Assembly: GCA_014762505.1 (NCBI GenBank)
Contig: JABURS010000038.1
Location: 1-64,000 of the forward strand
DNA length: 64,000 bases
Origin: Chromatiales bacterium
Lineage (GTDB): Bacteria; Pseudomonadota; Gammaproteobacteria; SpSt-1174
Direction of reading: 5' to 3'
This document shows positions 20,418-30,150 of the stretch, in pieces. Position 1 is the first letter of the stretch. Each line of letters starts with the position of its first letter. A program made the translations under genes and the position numbers. Under the pieces are notes generated by a model. It ran no database searches. It was not told the DNA's origin and saw only the letters and a program-made list of their open reading frames with translations.

Positions 20418-21275
20418 TCACCGCCCTTCGTGCTGGATCGCTTCTTCCGTGCGCTTGTTCATCACGATGATGCTGATGCGCCGGTTGATGGGGTTGTAGG
20501 GGTCTGCCTTGTCGAACAGGACGGAAGAGGCCAGGCCGACCACGCGTCCGACCTTGTCCTGCTGCAGGCCGCCGGCGACCAGTTCGCGACGGGCGGCGTT
20601 GGCGCGGTCGGCCGAGAGTTCCCAGTTGCCGTAGTTCTCGCCGGGGTAGGGGCGGGCATCGGTATGGCCGGTGATGCTGATGTGGTTGGGTACGTCGTTG
20701 ATCACCTGGGCGATGTCGTGGAGGATCTCGCGGGTATAGGGCTGCAGGCGGGCGCTGCCCACGGCGAACATGGAACGGTTTTCCTTGTCGACGATCTGGA
20801 TGCGCAGACCTTCGGGGGTGATGTCCAGCAACAACTGGTCCTTGAAGGGCTGTAGCGCCTGGCTCTTCTCGATGGCGGCCTCAAGCTCGGCCAGCAATTC
20901 TTCCAGCCTGCGCTCCTCGGCCTGCTCGGCCAGCTTCTCGATGGTCTCCTCGTCCATGCTCTCCGGGGAGGGCGGTTCGCTGTAAAGCTCCATGGAACCA
21001 CCGTGGTCGATCATGCTGGTGCTGGCGCCGCCCGGCCCGTCGATGGCATTCGGCGAAGGCCTGGGGCTGGCACCAAAGGTGGGCGACGGATTCTCGAAGT
21101 ACTCGGAGATGGCGGCCTTCTGCGTCTCGTCGGTGAAGCCCAGGATCCACAGCAGCAGGAAGAAGGCCATCATGGCGGTGGCGAAGTCGGCGAAGGCGAT
21201 CTTCCACGCGCCGCCGTGGTGGCCGCCCTTCTTGACGACCTTCTTGACGACGATTGGTTGTTTCTTGTCCTCCAT
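20418..21275 (-). CDS. motB: Flagellar motor stator protein MotB
   Basis: MotB is the peptidoglycan-anchored stator subunit of the flagellar motor. The 285-residue product has a basic N-terminus, one transmembrane helix (AFADFATAMMAFFLLLWILGF) with the proton-carrying aspartate D30, a periplasmic linker, and a C-terminal OmpA-like domain with ITGHTDARPYPGENYGNWELS. It follows motA by 19 bases on the same strand. The pair is separated from the main flagellar cluster by about 6.7 kb of other genes. Confidence 0.95.
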   Translation of the reverse strand: MEDKKQPIVVKKVVKKGGHHGGAWKIAFADFATAMMAFFLLLWILGFTDETQKAAISEYFENPSPTFGASPRPSPNAIDGPGGASTSMIDHGGSMELYSEPPSPESMDEETIEKLAEQAEERRLEELLAELEAAIEKSQALQPFKDQLLLDITPEGLRIQIVDKENRSMFAVGSARLQPYTREILHDIAQVINDVPNHISITGHTDARPYPGENYGNWELSADRANAARRELVAGGLQQDKVGRVVGLASSVLFDKADPYNPINRRISIIVMNKRTEEAIQHEGR

Positions 21276-21294
21276 CGCTTCCGCCTGAGACTGA

Positions 21295-22152
21295 TCAGCC
21301 CCGCTGGCCCTTGAGATGCTCCTCGAGCTCCTGGAAGCTCGGGCGCAGGCCGGAAGCCATGGTCTTGCGACCGAACTCGACGGCTACCTGCGGGCTGTAG
21401 CCCTGCACGTTGGCGAGGATGCAGGCCTTGAGGCAGGTGAGGAACCGGGTCTCTTCCTCGGCGCGGCGTTCCAGGGCCGTGCTCATGGGGCCGACGAAGC
21501 CGTAGGCCAGCAGGATCCCGAGGAAGGTGCCCACCAGGGCCGCCGCCACCTTGCCCCCGATCTGCTCGATGGGCCCGCCGATGGATTCCATGGTGTTCAC
21601 GATACCGAGCACAGCAGCCACGATACCGAAGGCGGGCAGGGCATCGGCGACACGCTGCACGGCATGTCCGGGCTCGGCAACTTCGTGGTGATGGATCTCG
21701 AGTTCGACATCCATGAGGTTGTCGAGCTCGAAGGAGTTCATGCTGCCGCTGACCACCAGGCGCATGTAGTCGGAGATGAATTCCACGGCATGGTGGTTCT
21801 TTAGGATGCGGGGGTACTTCTGGAAGACCGCGCTTTCCTCCGGTTCCTCGATGTCGGATTCGATCCCCATCAGGCCCTCCTTGCGCGCCTTGCTGAAGAG
21901 GTCGTACATCAGGCCCAGCAGGTCCATGTAGTCCTGTTTCTTGTAGACGGAGCCACCCAGCAGCGAGGGAATGCCCTTTATGACCTGCATCACCACTTTC
22001 ATCGAATTGGAGATGATGAAGGCACCCAGTGCGGCACCGCAGATAATGACGATTTCGAAGGGCTGCCAGATGGCCAGCAGTTTTCCTCCGTGAGCCATGA
22101 AGCCGCCGAGGACGGACACCATGACGACAATGGCGCCAAGAATCAGGTTCAC
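21295..22152 (-). CDS. motA: Flagellar motor stator protein MotA
   Basis: MotA forms the pentameric ring around MotB and couples ion flow to rotation. The 285-residue product begins with a hydrophobic helix (MNLILGAIVVMVSVLGGFMAHGG), has a second near 32-55 and two more around GIVAAVLGIVNTM and AALVGTFLGILLAYGFVGP, with the large cytoplasmic loop between. It is the proton-type MotA with length typical of E. coli. No sigma28-type promoter was found in the 221-base gap upstream, which it shares with a divergent HDOD gene. Confidence 0.95.
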   Translation of the reverse strand: MNLILGAIVVMVSVLGGFMAHGGKLLAIWQPFEIVIICGAALGAFIISNSMKVVMQVIKGIPSLLGGSVYKKQDYMDLLGLMYDLFSKARKEGLMGIESDIEEPEESAVFQKYPRILKNHHAVEFISDYMRLVVSGSMNSFELDNLMDVELEIHHHEVAEPGHAVQRVADALPAFGIVAAVLGIVNTMESIGGPIEQIGGKVAAALVGTFLGILLAYGFVGPMSTALERRAEEETRFLTCLKACILANVQGYSPQVAVEFGRKTMASGLRPSFQELEEHLKGQRG

Positions 22153-22373
22153 GAACAGGTTCTCCGTGTTGTTGCGGTCTGTCGTTCCAGCGTCTCGCGG
22201 CAGGGCGGTCGCCGGATCAGGGGGCCATGATACCCAAGATTCACGGGCAACGGATACCCGCGATTGGCAGACCGGGCATTCCCGTGTAGCGGTAAAGTTG
22301 CATCAAACGTGCGAGATTCGTTCATAATAACCCAGCAGCACCTTCAGTTTTTGCGAGTATCGAGCGCCAGTCC

Positions 22374-23804
22374 ATGTCCGAAGAAGATCTGCAGTCTCGT
22401 GTAGAAGACGCCCTGCGTACCGAGCTTCCCATCCTGCCCGAGACGCTTGCCCACATCGAGGCCCTGCGCGCCCGGGACGACATGGCGATGCGCGAGATCG
22501 GCCAGGAGCTGCTGCTCGATCCCGGGATGGCCCTCAAGCTGCTGCAGACGGCGAATGCACATCGCCAGCGCCATTTCCACGAGGACGTGGTCGACCTGGA
22601 CAAGACCGTGATGCTGCTCGGCCTGGAGCGCGTGACCGGCATGGCCCGCGAGCTGCCGACCATCGCGGCGCCACTGGACACCCATGTCCAGACCCAGCTG
22701 CGGCGGCTCTACGCCCGTTCCTGGCTGGCCTCGCTCATCTGCGAGGACTGGGCTCGCCACCGGCACGATATCGCCCCCCAGGAGGTGGCGCTGGCCGGCC
22801 TCTTCTCTCATATCGGCGGGATCACCCTCTGGCTTCAGTCTCCCGGGCAGATGATGCAGCTCGAGGCGCTGCGTCAAACCCCGGGCGCCACGCCGGAGGA
22901 GGCCGAGTATGTGGTGTTTGGCGGCAGTATCGAGTGTTTCGGTCACGCGCTGGCCAGGGCGTACGGCCTGCCGCAGCTTGCAGTGGAGAGCCTGTCCTCC
23001 CGCTATGCTCAGGAATCACGCACCCTGGGTGTGATGCTGGCCGCCCAGGTCGCCTACCAGGCCACCCACGGCTGGCAGGCGACGCATTGCCGGGCCCTGC
23101 TGGACATGGCCCGGCAGTACCTCGACCTGCCCTGGGAGGCGTTTGTCGAGCGCAGCAACCGGGTGCTGGAGCGTTTCAACCAGCGCGCCGGCCACTACGG
23201 CATCCGTCCGCTGGCGCTCCTGGGAGACGAGCCACCTGCCGTTGGCACCGCGCACGAGGCGCCGGCGGCCTTTTGTCTCGCCCCCCGTGGCGATCGTCTG
23301 GCCACGGCCGTGGCCACCCTGTCTCGCGGGGAAGGCGAAGCCGGCGGCTATCTGGCACAGGCCCTGGACCTGATGCGCGATGCCCTGGGACTCAACCGCC
23401 TGTTCTTTGCCCGCCGGCTCGCCGATGGCACCCTGGCCCCCGAGGCCCTGGTCGGCACGGATTATGAACCCGACTTCAACCACCTGCGGTTCTCCCCGGA
23501 GCCGGCCAACCTCTTCAGTGCGCTGATGCAGAAGCCCTCGGCGGTCTGGGTCAACGAGGACAATGCCCGCAAATACTGGGGTCATGTACCTGCCACATTG
23601 CGCGCGCTGCTCGACGGGCCCTCCTTCATGGCCATGTCGGTGTTTGTCGATGGCGAACCCTACGGCCTGCTGTATGCCGACCGTCGCAACCCGGCCTGCC
23701 GGCTGGATGCGCGCAGCTTCGACACCTTCAAACGCCTGGTGGCCATGCTGGCCCGTCGCCTGGAGCAGCTGCTGCCGGCCGACAGGCGGCCATTCGCCGA
23801 CTGA
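22374..23804 (+). CDS. HDOD-domain protein with GAF-like C-terminus
   Basis: The 476-residue protein has an N-terminal HDOD domain (about residues 15-215: LPILPETLAHIEALRARDDMA, ELLLDPGMALKLLQTAN, VVDLDKTVMLLGLERV, LAGLFSHIGGI). From about 320 it continues with a region resembling a GAF-type sensor (LNRLFFARR, PYGLLYADRR). HDOD proteins are non-catalytic relatives of HD phosphodiesterases used in signalling. The role here is unknown; the location between motA and a radical SAM gene gives a weak hint of motility or stress signalling. Its stop overlaps the next start. Confidence 0.85.
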   Translation: MSEEDLQSRVEDALRTELPILPETLAHIEALRARDDMAMREIGQELLLDPGMALKLLQTANAHRQRHFHEDVVDLDKTVMLLGLERVTGMARELPTIAAPLDTHVQTQLRRLYARSWLASLICEDWARHRHDIAPQEVALAGLFSHIGGITLWLQSPGQMMQLEALRQTPGATPEEAEYVVFGGSIECFGHALARAYGLPQLAVESLSSRYAQESRTLGVMLAAQVAYQATHGWQATHCRALLDMARQYLDLPWEAFVERSNRVLERFNQRAGHYGIRPLALLGDEPPAVGTAHEAPAAFCLAPRGDRLATAVATLSRGEGEAGGYLAQALDLMRDALGLNRLFFARRLADGTLAPEALVGTDYEPDFNHLRFSPEPANLFSALMQKPSAVWVNEDNARKYWGHVPATLRALLDGPSFMAMSVFVDGEPYGLLYADRRNPACRLDARSFDTFKRLVAMLARRLEQLLPADRRPFAD

Positions 23805-24892
23805 TGGCGAAGAGGACGGGATCCGGTCTGAAGGGGCGTGGGGCGCAGAGCAACCGCGACGGGCGCTTCGAGTCGCTGGAACACGTGCCCTTCGCCGATG
23901 GCTGGGACGGGGCGGAGGAAGACCTCGCCCCCCTGCGCACGGAGCTGATCGAGGATCGGGCGCGCAGCGTGATCACGCACAACGACTCCCCGGATATCCC
24001 CTTTCGCCAGTCGATCAACCCCTACCGGGGCTGCGAGCATGGCTGCAGCTACTGCTTCGCCCGACCCAGCCATACCTACCTCGGTCTTTCCGCCGGTCTC
24101 GATTTCGAGAGCCGGCTGTTCTACAAGCCCCGGGCGGCCGAGCTGCTGGCAAGTGAGTTGCGCCGTCCCGGCTATCGCTGTGAACCCATTGCCCTGGGCG
24201 TGAATACCGATGCCTACCAGCCGGTGGAGCGGCGCCTGCAGATCACCCGGCAGCTGCTCACGGTGATGCGCGACTTCGGCCAGCCGGTTTCCCTCATCAC
24301 CAAGTCGGCGCTGATCGAACGCGATCTGGACCTGCTGGCGCCCATGGCCGCCGATGGGCTGGCCGAGGTGATGATCTCCATCACCACCCTGGATACAGAT
24401 CTCGCCCGGCGCATGGAGCCGCGCGCCGCCTCGCCGGTACGGCGCCTGCAGACGATCGCCCGGCTGGCCGGGGCGGGTGTGCCGGTGGGGGTGCTGGTCG
24501 CCCCGATCATCCCCGGGCTCACGGATCACGAGATCGAGGCCATCCTGGCGGCGGCGGCAGAGGCCGGGGCGGGGGAGGCGGGCTACGTGATGCTGCGCCT
24601 GCCGCATGAGCTGCGTGAACTGTTTCCGGAGTGGCTGGAGGCCCAGGTGCCGCTGCGCGCCGGCCACGTGATGAGCCTGCTGCGCGACCTGCGCGGCGGG
24701 CGGGCGAACGACCCGCGCTTCGGCAGTCGCATGCGTGGCGAGGGGCCCCTGGCCGACCTGGTGGCCCAGCGCTTTGCGGTGGCCACCAGGCGCCTGGGAC
24801 TCAACCGCAGTCAGCGCATCCGCCGGCTCGACTGCACGCGCTTCGCGCCGCCGCCCCAAAGCGGCGACCAGCTCGGGCTGTTCGAATCATGA
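23804..24892 (+). CDS. PA0069-family radical SAM protein
   Basis: The 362-residue product is a radical SAM enzyme with a C-x3-C-x2-C cluster motif, CEHGCSYC, with cysteines at 77, 81 and 84. It belongs to the spore-lyase-like group annotated as PA0069-type, shown by SINPYRGCEHGCSYCFARPSH. Its substrate is unknown. Its start overlaps the HDOD stop by one base and its stop overlaps the start of the following glycosylase gene, so the three are likely expressed together. The pairing with a DNA glycosylase may point to DNA repair, but this is a guess. Confidence 0.88.
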   Translation: MAKRTGSGLKGRGAQSNRDGRFESLEHVPFADGWDGAEEDLAPLRTELIEDRARSVITHNDSPDIPFRQSINPYRGCEHGCSYCFARPSHTYLGLSAGLDFESRLFYKPRAAELLASELRRPGYRCEPIALGVNTDAYQPVERRLQITRQLLTVMRDFGQPVSLITKSALIERDLDLLAPMAADGLAEVMISITTLDTDLARRMEPRAASPVRRLQTIARLAGAGVPVGVLVAPIIPGLTDHEIEAILAAAAEAGAGEAGYVMLRLPHELRELFPEWLEAQVPLRAGHVMSLLRDLRGGRANDPRFGSRMRGEGPLADLVAQRFAVATRRLGLNRSQRIRRLDCTRFAPPPQSGDQLGLFES

Positions 24893-25434
24893 AGACCCTG
24901 CCGGACTACCTGGCGCCAGGGCTCGACATCGTCTCGGTAGGCCTCAATCCGTCCGTGAATGCGGCCCGGGCCGGCTTTTACTTCGCCACGCCCCAGAACC
25001 GCTTCTGGCGCGCCCTGAATGCCTCCGGTCTGCCCGCTGCACCCCTTGAACCTGGTGTCGCGGCCATGGAGACCCTGTTCGCGCGCGACCGTATCGGTTT
25101 TACCGATGTGGTCAAGCGTCCGACCCGCAGCGGCTCGGCCCTGCGCGCGGCCGATTTTCGTGCCGAGGCGCCGCGCCTGAACGAGAAGCTGCTGGGCTGT
25201 GCGCCGCGTATCGTCTGGTTCCATGGCAAGGTGGCCTGGCGACAGTTCCTGGTGCATGCCGGGTATGCGGAGGCGGCCGGTGACTGGGGGGAGCAGGGGG
25301 TGCGTATCGGCGAGGCGCGGGTGTTCGTGAGTCCCAACCCGAGTCCGGCCAACGCGCAGTTCTCGCTGGCGGTCATCACCCAGGCCTATCGTGAACTGGC
25401 GCGTTTGCGCGAGACACTGACAGGCACTGCATGA
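24889..25434 (+). CDS. Mismatch-specific uracil/thymine-DNA glycosylase (MUG/TDG type)
   Basis: The 181-residue enzyme belongs to the uracil-DNA glycosylase superfamily, MUG/TDG branch. It has the active-site motif GLNPS at residues 18-22 and the intercalation motif S148-PNPSPAN near the C-terminus. It should remove uracil or damaged pyrimidines from mispairs with guanine. The ATG overlaps the stop of the radical SAM gene (ATGA). The length is close to E. coli Mug. Confidence 0.88.
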   Translation: MKTLPDYLAPGLDIVSVGLNPSVNAARAGFYFATPQNRFWRALNASGLPAAPLEPGVAAMETLFARDRIGFTDVVKRPTRSGSALRAADFRAEAPRLNEKLLGCAPRIVWFHGKVAWRQFLVHAGYAEAAGDWGEQGVRIGEARVFVSPNPSPANAQFSLAVITQAYRELARLRETLTGTA

Positions 25435-25440
25435 AAACGA

Positions 25441-25465
25441 ACACGCCCGCGCGAGGCGGGCGTGT
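25441..25465. terminator. Terminator shared by the glycosylase gene and gltA
   Basis: ACACGCCCGC (25441-25450) pairs with GCGGGCGTGT (25456-25465) around GCGAG. On the minus strand the stem is followed by TCGTTTTC, so it suits the end of gltA best. Confidence 0.8.
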
Positions 25466-25487
25466 CCGAGGGCGGTAGCCGGCCGGC

Positions 25488-26789
25488 TCAGCCGCGCTGG
25501 TCGATGGGCACATACTCGCGCGCGGCCTCGCCCGTGTAGAGCTGACGCGGACGGCCGATGCGTGATTCCGGGTCCTCCATCATCTCGTTCCAGTGCGAGA
25601 TCCAGCCCACGGTGCGGGCCAGGGCGAAGATCACGGTGAACATGTTCAGCGGGATGCCCATGGCACGCAGGATGATGCCGGAATAGAAATCGACGTTCGG
25701 GTAGAGCTTGCGCTCCTGGAAGTACTCGTCCTCCACGGCGATCCGCTCCAGCTCCAGCGCGATCTCGAACAGTGGCTGATTCTCAGTGCCGAGATGGGCC
25801 AGCAGCTCGTGACACATCTTGCGAATGATCTTCGCGCGCGGGTCGTAGTTCTTGTAGATGCGATGCCCGAAGCCCATCAGGCGGAAGGGATCGTCCTTGT
25901 CCTTCGCGCGGGCCACGTAGTCCTCGACCTTGCCGCCGGATTCCACGATCTCCTCCAGCATGCGGATCACGGCCTCGTTGGCCCCGCCATGCAGCGGTCC
26001 CCACAGCGAGGCGATGCCGGCGGAGACCGCGGCGAAGGGATTTGCCTCGGAGCTGCCGGACAGGCGCACGGTGGAGGTCGAGGCATTCTGTTCGTGATCG
26101 GCATGCAGGATCAGGATCAGGTCCATCGCCCTGGTGAAGAGCGGGTCCGGTTTGAAGTCCTCGGTGGGCACCGCGAACATCATGCGCAGGAAGTTCTCGG
26201 TGTAGCTCAGCGCGTTGTCCGGGTACATGAAGGGCTGGCCCAGCGAGTACTTGTAGCTCCAGGCCGCGATGGTCGGCATCTTGGCAATCAGGCGATGGGC
26301 CGCGATCTCGCGCACGCGCGGGTTGTGCACGTCGCTGGAGTCGGCGTAGAAGGCCGACAGCGCGCCGACCACGCCCACCATGATGGCCATCGGGTGGGCA
26401 TCGTGGCGGAAGCCGTCGTAGAAGCGGCGTACGGCTTCCTGCACCATAGTGTGCTCGGTGATGATGGTGTCGAACTCGTCGAGCTCCGACTTCGTCGGCA
26501 TGTGGCCGTAGAGCAGCAGGTAGCAGGTCTCGAGATAGCTGCTCTTTTCGGCGAGCTCCTCGATCGGGTAGCCGCGGTACATCAGCACGCCCTGCTCGCC
26601 ATCGATGAAGGTGATGGCGCTGCGGCAGCTGGCCGTGGACATGAAGCCCGGATCATAGGTGTAATACCCGAGTTCGCGGGACAGCCCGCGTACGTCGATG
26701 GCCGGGGCACCCATGTTACCCCGCAGCACCGGGAGCTCGATCTGCTTGCCGGTGGCGTTGTCGGTCACCGTCACTGTGTCCTTGCCCAT
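25488..26789 (-). CDS. gltA: Citrate synthase (type II)
   Basis: Citrate synthase condenses acetyl-CoA and oxaloacetate in the first step of the TCA cycle. The 433-residue product is a typical gammaproteobacterial type II enzyme, with [20 protein letters not shown], the catalytic [15 protein letters not shown] and [14 protein letters not shown] segments. The start MGKDTVTV is chosen because AGAGG lies about nine bases upstream; the frame extends eight codons further without support. It is monocistronic, with convergent genes downstream. Confidence 0.96.
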   Translation of the reverse strand: MGKDTVTVTDNATGKQIELPVLRGNMGAPAIDVRGLSRELGYYTYDPGFMSTASCRSAITFIDGEQGVLMYRGYPIEELAEKSSYLETCYLLLYGHMPTKSELDEFDTIITEHTMVQEAVRRFYDGFRHDAHPMAIMVGVVGALSAFYADSSDVHNPRVREIAAHRLIAKMPTIAAWSYKYSLGQPFMYPDNALSYTENFLRMMFAVPTEDFKPDPLFTRAMDLILILHADHEQNASTSTVRLSGSSEANPFAAVSAGIASLWGPLHGGANEAVIRMLEEIVESGGKVEDYVARAKDKDDPFRLMGFGHRIYKNYDPRAKIIRKMCHELLAHLGTENQPLFEIALELERIAVEDEYFQERKLYPNVDFYSGIILRAMGIPLNMFTVIFALARTVGWISHWNEMMEDPESRIGRPRQLYTGEAAREYVPIDQRG

Positions 26790-26932
26790 CGCTAGACACC
26801 TCTGCTTATTCAAGTCTGGTTGACGACGGTCATCCCGGCGCTGCCGGATGCCGGTGGAAAGTGGTATATGCTACCAGAGTAGACCATGAAACGCCCGGTC
26901 ACGGGCGGTCCGAGAATGACGATGGAGGGTGG

Positions 26933-27205
26933 ATGTCAAAGCCGACCGACGACGAGCTGAAGCAGGCCCTGGCGGAGGCCGCCCGCATGCGCGAGCAGGG
27001 GCAGGACCCGCAGCACATCGCCAGGGCGCTGCTCAATCTGCATTACCGCCAGCGCTACCTGGAAGACGTGCTGGTGGCCGCTGAACACTACCTGCGCGGC
27101 CAGGGCGAACAGGATCATGCGCGACTGGTGCGGGCCATCGAGCACTATCACGAGGCCGATACGCGGACGACGGGGAGAGACGAGGAGACGGGGTGGCTGG
27201 CGTGA
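26933..27205 (+). CDS. Small conserved-looking helical protein, unknown function
   Basis: I do not recognise this 90-residue protein with certainty. It is mainly helical and polar (DDELKQALAEAARMREQG, HIARALLNLHYRQRYLEDVLVAAEHYLRGQG), and resembles short hypothetical proteins next to gltA in other gammaproteobacteria. ATG at 26933 is preferred because GGAGG lies four bases upstream; the frame continues back to 26861 without a ribosome-binding site. It is divergent from gltA. Confidence 0.6.
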   Translation: MSKPTDDELKQALAEAARMREQGQDPQHIARALLNLHYRQRYLEDVLVAAEHYLRGQGEQDHARLVRAIEHYHEADTRTTGRDEETGWLA

Positions 27206-27290
27206 AGCCGGGTTCAATCGCCACAGAGGTCAGAGCGCCCATAGAGTAGGCGCGGCGCATCGTTCGGTGTGCAGCTGTGTCAATGGGCCT

Positions 27291-27365
27291 GTAGGAGCGC
27301 CGCAAGGCGCGATTGCCCTACCAGGCGAAGCTGTCGTCCCTGTTCGCGCCTTGCGGCGCTCCTAC
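27291..27365. repeat. REPIN-like inverted pair
   Basis: A 21-base element starting GTAGGAGCGCCGCAAGG (27291-27311) is perfectly inverted at 27345-27365, with a 33-base spacer. It lies between convergent genes and may form a long hairpin. Confidence 0.8.
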
Positions 27366-27440
27366 GAGTCTCCTTCTCTCATGTGGACTGTGTGCCCGCT
27401 TTGTGGCGCAAAGACCCTCTGGTACCGCATCCGGCCGGGC

Positions 27441-28673
27441 TCAGGCGTTGAGCATGGCCTTGATGCCGTTGATCTCGCCCTCGGCCTCCTGCAGTACCTC
27501 GATGCGCCCTTCGTCGTTGGCGTCGCCCAGGCCGAGCTTGGCGAAGACGGGCATGTCGTTGAGCGCCGGTAGCTGGGGTTCCATCGGGGTGCCGACCAGG
27601 CTGTAGCGACGGGCGGCGAGCACGATGTCGGTATAGTCGGCTGCCTCGCCGGTGTCGCGGCGCCAGTTGCCGGCGGCATCGACCACGCTGGTGATCTCCG
27701 GGTCGAAGTTCCAGAATTTCATCACCAGCACGCCGATCGGTGCGCAGAGCTTCCCGATGACGGCATCGAGTTCGTCCGGGGTCGGGTCGAGGCCGGATTT
27801 CTCCACGTACTGCAGGATGGGTACACCGCCGATGGCATGGAGCAGGCCGGCCAGCAGGGCGCGTTCCGGGTCGAAGGGCTTGCCGACGCGGCGGGCGATG
27901 ATGTAGCTCAGCGCCGAGACGTGCACGCTCTGCTCCCAGAGCTGGTGCATGCGTTTCTTGATGGCCGGCGATTTCACCTGGAAGCTCTGGCGCATGGCGA
28001 TGGTGGTGGCCAGGCTCTGGGTGGTCTTCAGGCCAAGACGCACCAGCGCGTCCTTCACCGTATTGATCTCGCTGCTGCCGCGAAACAGCGGGCTGTTGGC
28101 CGCATGCAGGACGGCCCCCGCCACGGCGGCGTCCATCTGGATGATCCTGGCGATCTCCGGGATGCCGGTATCCGGGTCGCTGGCGGCCTCGCGCAGGCGC
28201 AGGGCCACTTCCGGCATGGCCGGCAGTTCCAGTTTTTCGGCCTGGTAGGCGGCATAGATCTCGGCGAACACCGCGCTCTCGGTCTCGCTGACCTCGACCT
28301 CGGCCTCGACCTCGTAGCCGGACAGGTTCTCGTCGTTGAGCAGCTTGCTGAACAGTGCCTTGTCCACCCGCAGCAGTCTGCCCGTCGTCTCGGCAATGGC
28401 GAAGTCATGCTGTCCGCGATCGGAGAAGAGGGGCAGGTTGGCCCGCGGTGTGCCGCCCTCGACCGTGCCGGCGATCTGTCCCTGCGAGGCCATACCGAGC
28501 TTGCCCTCGAGCAGGTAGAGCATGTGCGCGGCCTCGTCGCGTGCCGACAGGCGCGCACCTGGTGACAGTTCCTGCACGCTGGCGTTGGCGGCAAGGGCGG
28601 AACGGTTGGCTTCGCTCAGTTCCTTGATCGGGATGAGCTGCGGAAAGACGCTGCTGGCCAGTTGTTCGGTCAT
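27441..28673 (-). CDS. HDOD-domain signalling protein with cyclic-nucleotide-binding-like N-terminus
   Basis: The 410-residue product has an N-terminal segment of about 110 residues that looks like a degenerate cNMP-binding domain (GARLSARDEAAHMLYLLEGKL, RLLRVDKALFSKLLND). An HDOD domain follows (LPAMPEVALRLREAASDPD, IIQMDAAVAGAVLHAANSPLF, VKDALVRLGLKTTQSLA, ALLAGLLHAIGGVPIL). It is the second HDOD protein in the window. Its position just downstream of the flgM-flgN-flgZ group on the same strand suggests possible motility signalling, but this is not shown. Confidence 0.85.
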   Translation of the reverse strand: MTEQLASSVFPQLIPIKELSEANRSALAANASVQELSPGARLSARDEAAHMLYLLEGKLGMASQGQIAGTVEGGTPRANLPLFSDRGQHDFAIAETTGRLLRVDKALFSKLLNDENLSGYEVEAEVEVSETESAVFAEIYAAYQAEKLELPAMPEVALRLREAASDPDTGIPEIARIIQMDAAVAGAVLHAANSPLFRGSSEINTVKDALVRLGLKTTQSLATTIAMRQSFQVKSPAIKKRMHQLWEQSVHVSALSYIIARRVGKPFDPERALLAGLLHAIGGVPILQYVEKSGLDPTPDELDAVIGKLCAPIGVLVMKFWNFDPEITSVVDAAGNWRRDTGEAADYTDIVLAARRYSLVGTPMEPQLPALNDMPVFAKLGLGDANDEGRIEVLQEAEGEINGIKAMLNA

Positions 28674-28812
28674 GGTATCGGGTGCGCTGGTTGTGGTTGT
28701 TATTCCGGGCCGGACCCTGCTTGCTCGTGCCGGGTGGTACCCGCAGGTCGTTTATACTACGCGTGGGCCGATTTTCACAGCAAGACGGGGTTTTTCGGCG
28801 CGATTGATGCGA

Positions 28813-29559
28813 TCAGCGGGCAGTGCGCCGACGCATCTCGTCACGCTCGAGCATGTACACGCAGCGTTGCACGGCGCGCTCATGCTGTGGGTGCAGTTCG
28901 ATGAACTGCAGGCCGGCCACGAGTTCGCGCCGTTCCTCGTCGCGCTTGATGAAGCGCACCTCCAGCTGGCAATCGATCACGCCCACGCCCGGCAGGTCCA
29001 CCGTGCAATGCGGCAACTGCATGCCCTGCTCGATGGGGGCGTTCAGGGGGAAGGATGCGCCCACGCCGCCAATGGAAAGATCGCGCATCTGGCCGGCAGC
29101 CAGGGCGGGGTTGTCCTGGTCGCCGACCTTGAGCGGCGCCTGCGTGCCGAGCCCGACGTGAATCCGGTAGTGGTTGCGCTTCTGGCCGTGAAAGATCAGC
29201 GAGGGCATTGGAGCGCGATACCAGGCGATGCCGCGTTCCTCGCCGAACTCGCGGATGTCGACCTCGAAGTAGATGCCCACGCCTTTTACCCGCCCGAACA
29301 CGCTGCAATGGCCGGTCTGGCGCAGCAGCTCGTGCCCTTCACGCGGGGTGAGTTCGTCCAGGGTGATGAGGTCGCGGTCGGTGTCGATGGCGAGCACGGC
29401 GCTGTTGTAGGTGGCGTCGTGGCCGGGCAGGCCGATGGTGACCAGGGCGCGGTGTTCGATGAGTTGCTTGACGAGATTGACGATGCGCAGTCGTTCTTCG
29501 ACGACGTCGGTGTTCTGCTGCAAGGTCAGCCAGACGCCGGACGGGTCTTTCTGATCCAT
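28813..29559 (-). CDS. flgZ: Flagellar brake protein YcgR/FlgZ (c-di-GMP receptor)
   Basis: YcgR/FlgZ binds c-di-GMP through its C-terminal PilZ domain and slows the flagellar motor. The 248-residue product has the N-terminal YcgR domain (LRIVNLVKQLIEHRALVTIGLPGHD) and a PilZ domain with QKRNHYRIHVGL at about 128-139, giving the RxxxR motif, and DLSIGGVGASF. The ATG at 29559 starts the family N-terminus; the longer frame upstream is not supported. It is the last gene of flgM-flgN-flgZ, the order seen in Pseudomonas (PA3351-PA3353). Confidence 0.92.
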   Translation of the reverse strand: MDQKDPSGVWLTLQQNTDVVEERLRIVNLVKQLIEHRALVTIGLPGHDATYNSAVLAIDTDRDLITLDELTPREGHELLRQTGHCSVFGRVKGVGIYFEVDIREFGEERGIAWYRAPMPSLIFHGQKRNHYRIHVGLGTQAPLKVGDQDNPALAAGQMRDLSIGGVGASFPLNAPIEQGMQLPHCTVDLPGVGVIDCQLEVRFIKRDEERRELVAGLQFIELHPQHERAVQRCVYMLERDEMRRRTAR

Positions 29560-29645
29560 GGTGTTGTCCGTTCCCGGGGGATGCGTCAGGGCCGACGCTC
29601 CCGTTATCGTTGTTATGGTGTGTGCCGGTGGTCGGTCCGGCGACG

Positions 29646-30140
29646 TCAGGCCTCGGCGATGCTGCGGCTGCGGCCGATGCTTCGCGTGTGGCCGTCGGCG
29701 CCATAGGTCGACGTGCCGGTGGTCTCCCCGCGCAGCACGTCGAGTGCGAACTGCACCTGGCGCTGACTCAGCTCGACCAGTCCACCGTTGGTCAGGTTCT
29801 GAGTCTCGCATTCATGCAGCAGCGCGGCAAGCCGTTGCCAGCTGCGTGCCAGCCCGCCGCTGCCGTCCAGCCGGGCCAGCAGGGCATCGAGGCCCGCGCT
29901 GTCGGCCGTCAGGTGCTGCGCCGCCAGCGTCTCGCGCAGCTGCCGGTCGGCCTCGGCGAGTTCGGCCAGCAGCACCTGCTTGTCGGCGAGCAGCCGGCCG
30001 AGGTCGTCAGGGGCCTCGGTGGTCACATGGGTGAGGAGGTCGTATTCCCGTGTCAGCAGGGCATGCAGGCGTTCGGCCAGGGCGGTCTGCGCCGAGAGCA
30101 GGGCGGTGAGGGTGTCGCGTGGTGAGGAGTGGGAGGCCAT
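29646..30140 (-). CDS. flgN: Flagellar export chaperone FlgN
   Basis: FlgN is the cytoplasmic chaperone that escorts the hook-filament junction proteins FlgK and FlgL to the export gate. The 164-residue product is almost wholly helical, with the typical N-terminal region LTALLSAQTALAERLHALLTREYDLL and KQVLLAELAEADRQLRETL, and a low-complexity C-terminus. AAGGG lies seven bases before the ATG. It follows flgM by ten bases. Confidence 0.9.
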   Translation of the reverse strand: MASHSSPRDTLTALLSAQTALAERLHALLTREYDLLTHVTTEAPDDLGRLLADKQVLLAELAEADRQLRETLAAQHLTADSAGLDALLARLDGSGGLARSWQRLAALLHECETQNLTNGGLVELSQRQVQFALDVLRGETTGTSTYGADGHTRSIGRSRSIAEA

Positions 30141-30150
30141 GCGGTTGCCC

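Noticed and set aside
22292-22318. TAAAGTTG-N11-CGAGATTC as a sigma28 promoter before the HDOD gene
   Set aside because: The -35 half fits but the -10 half matches the FliA box too poorly to call.
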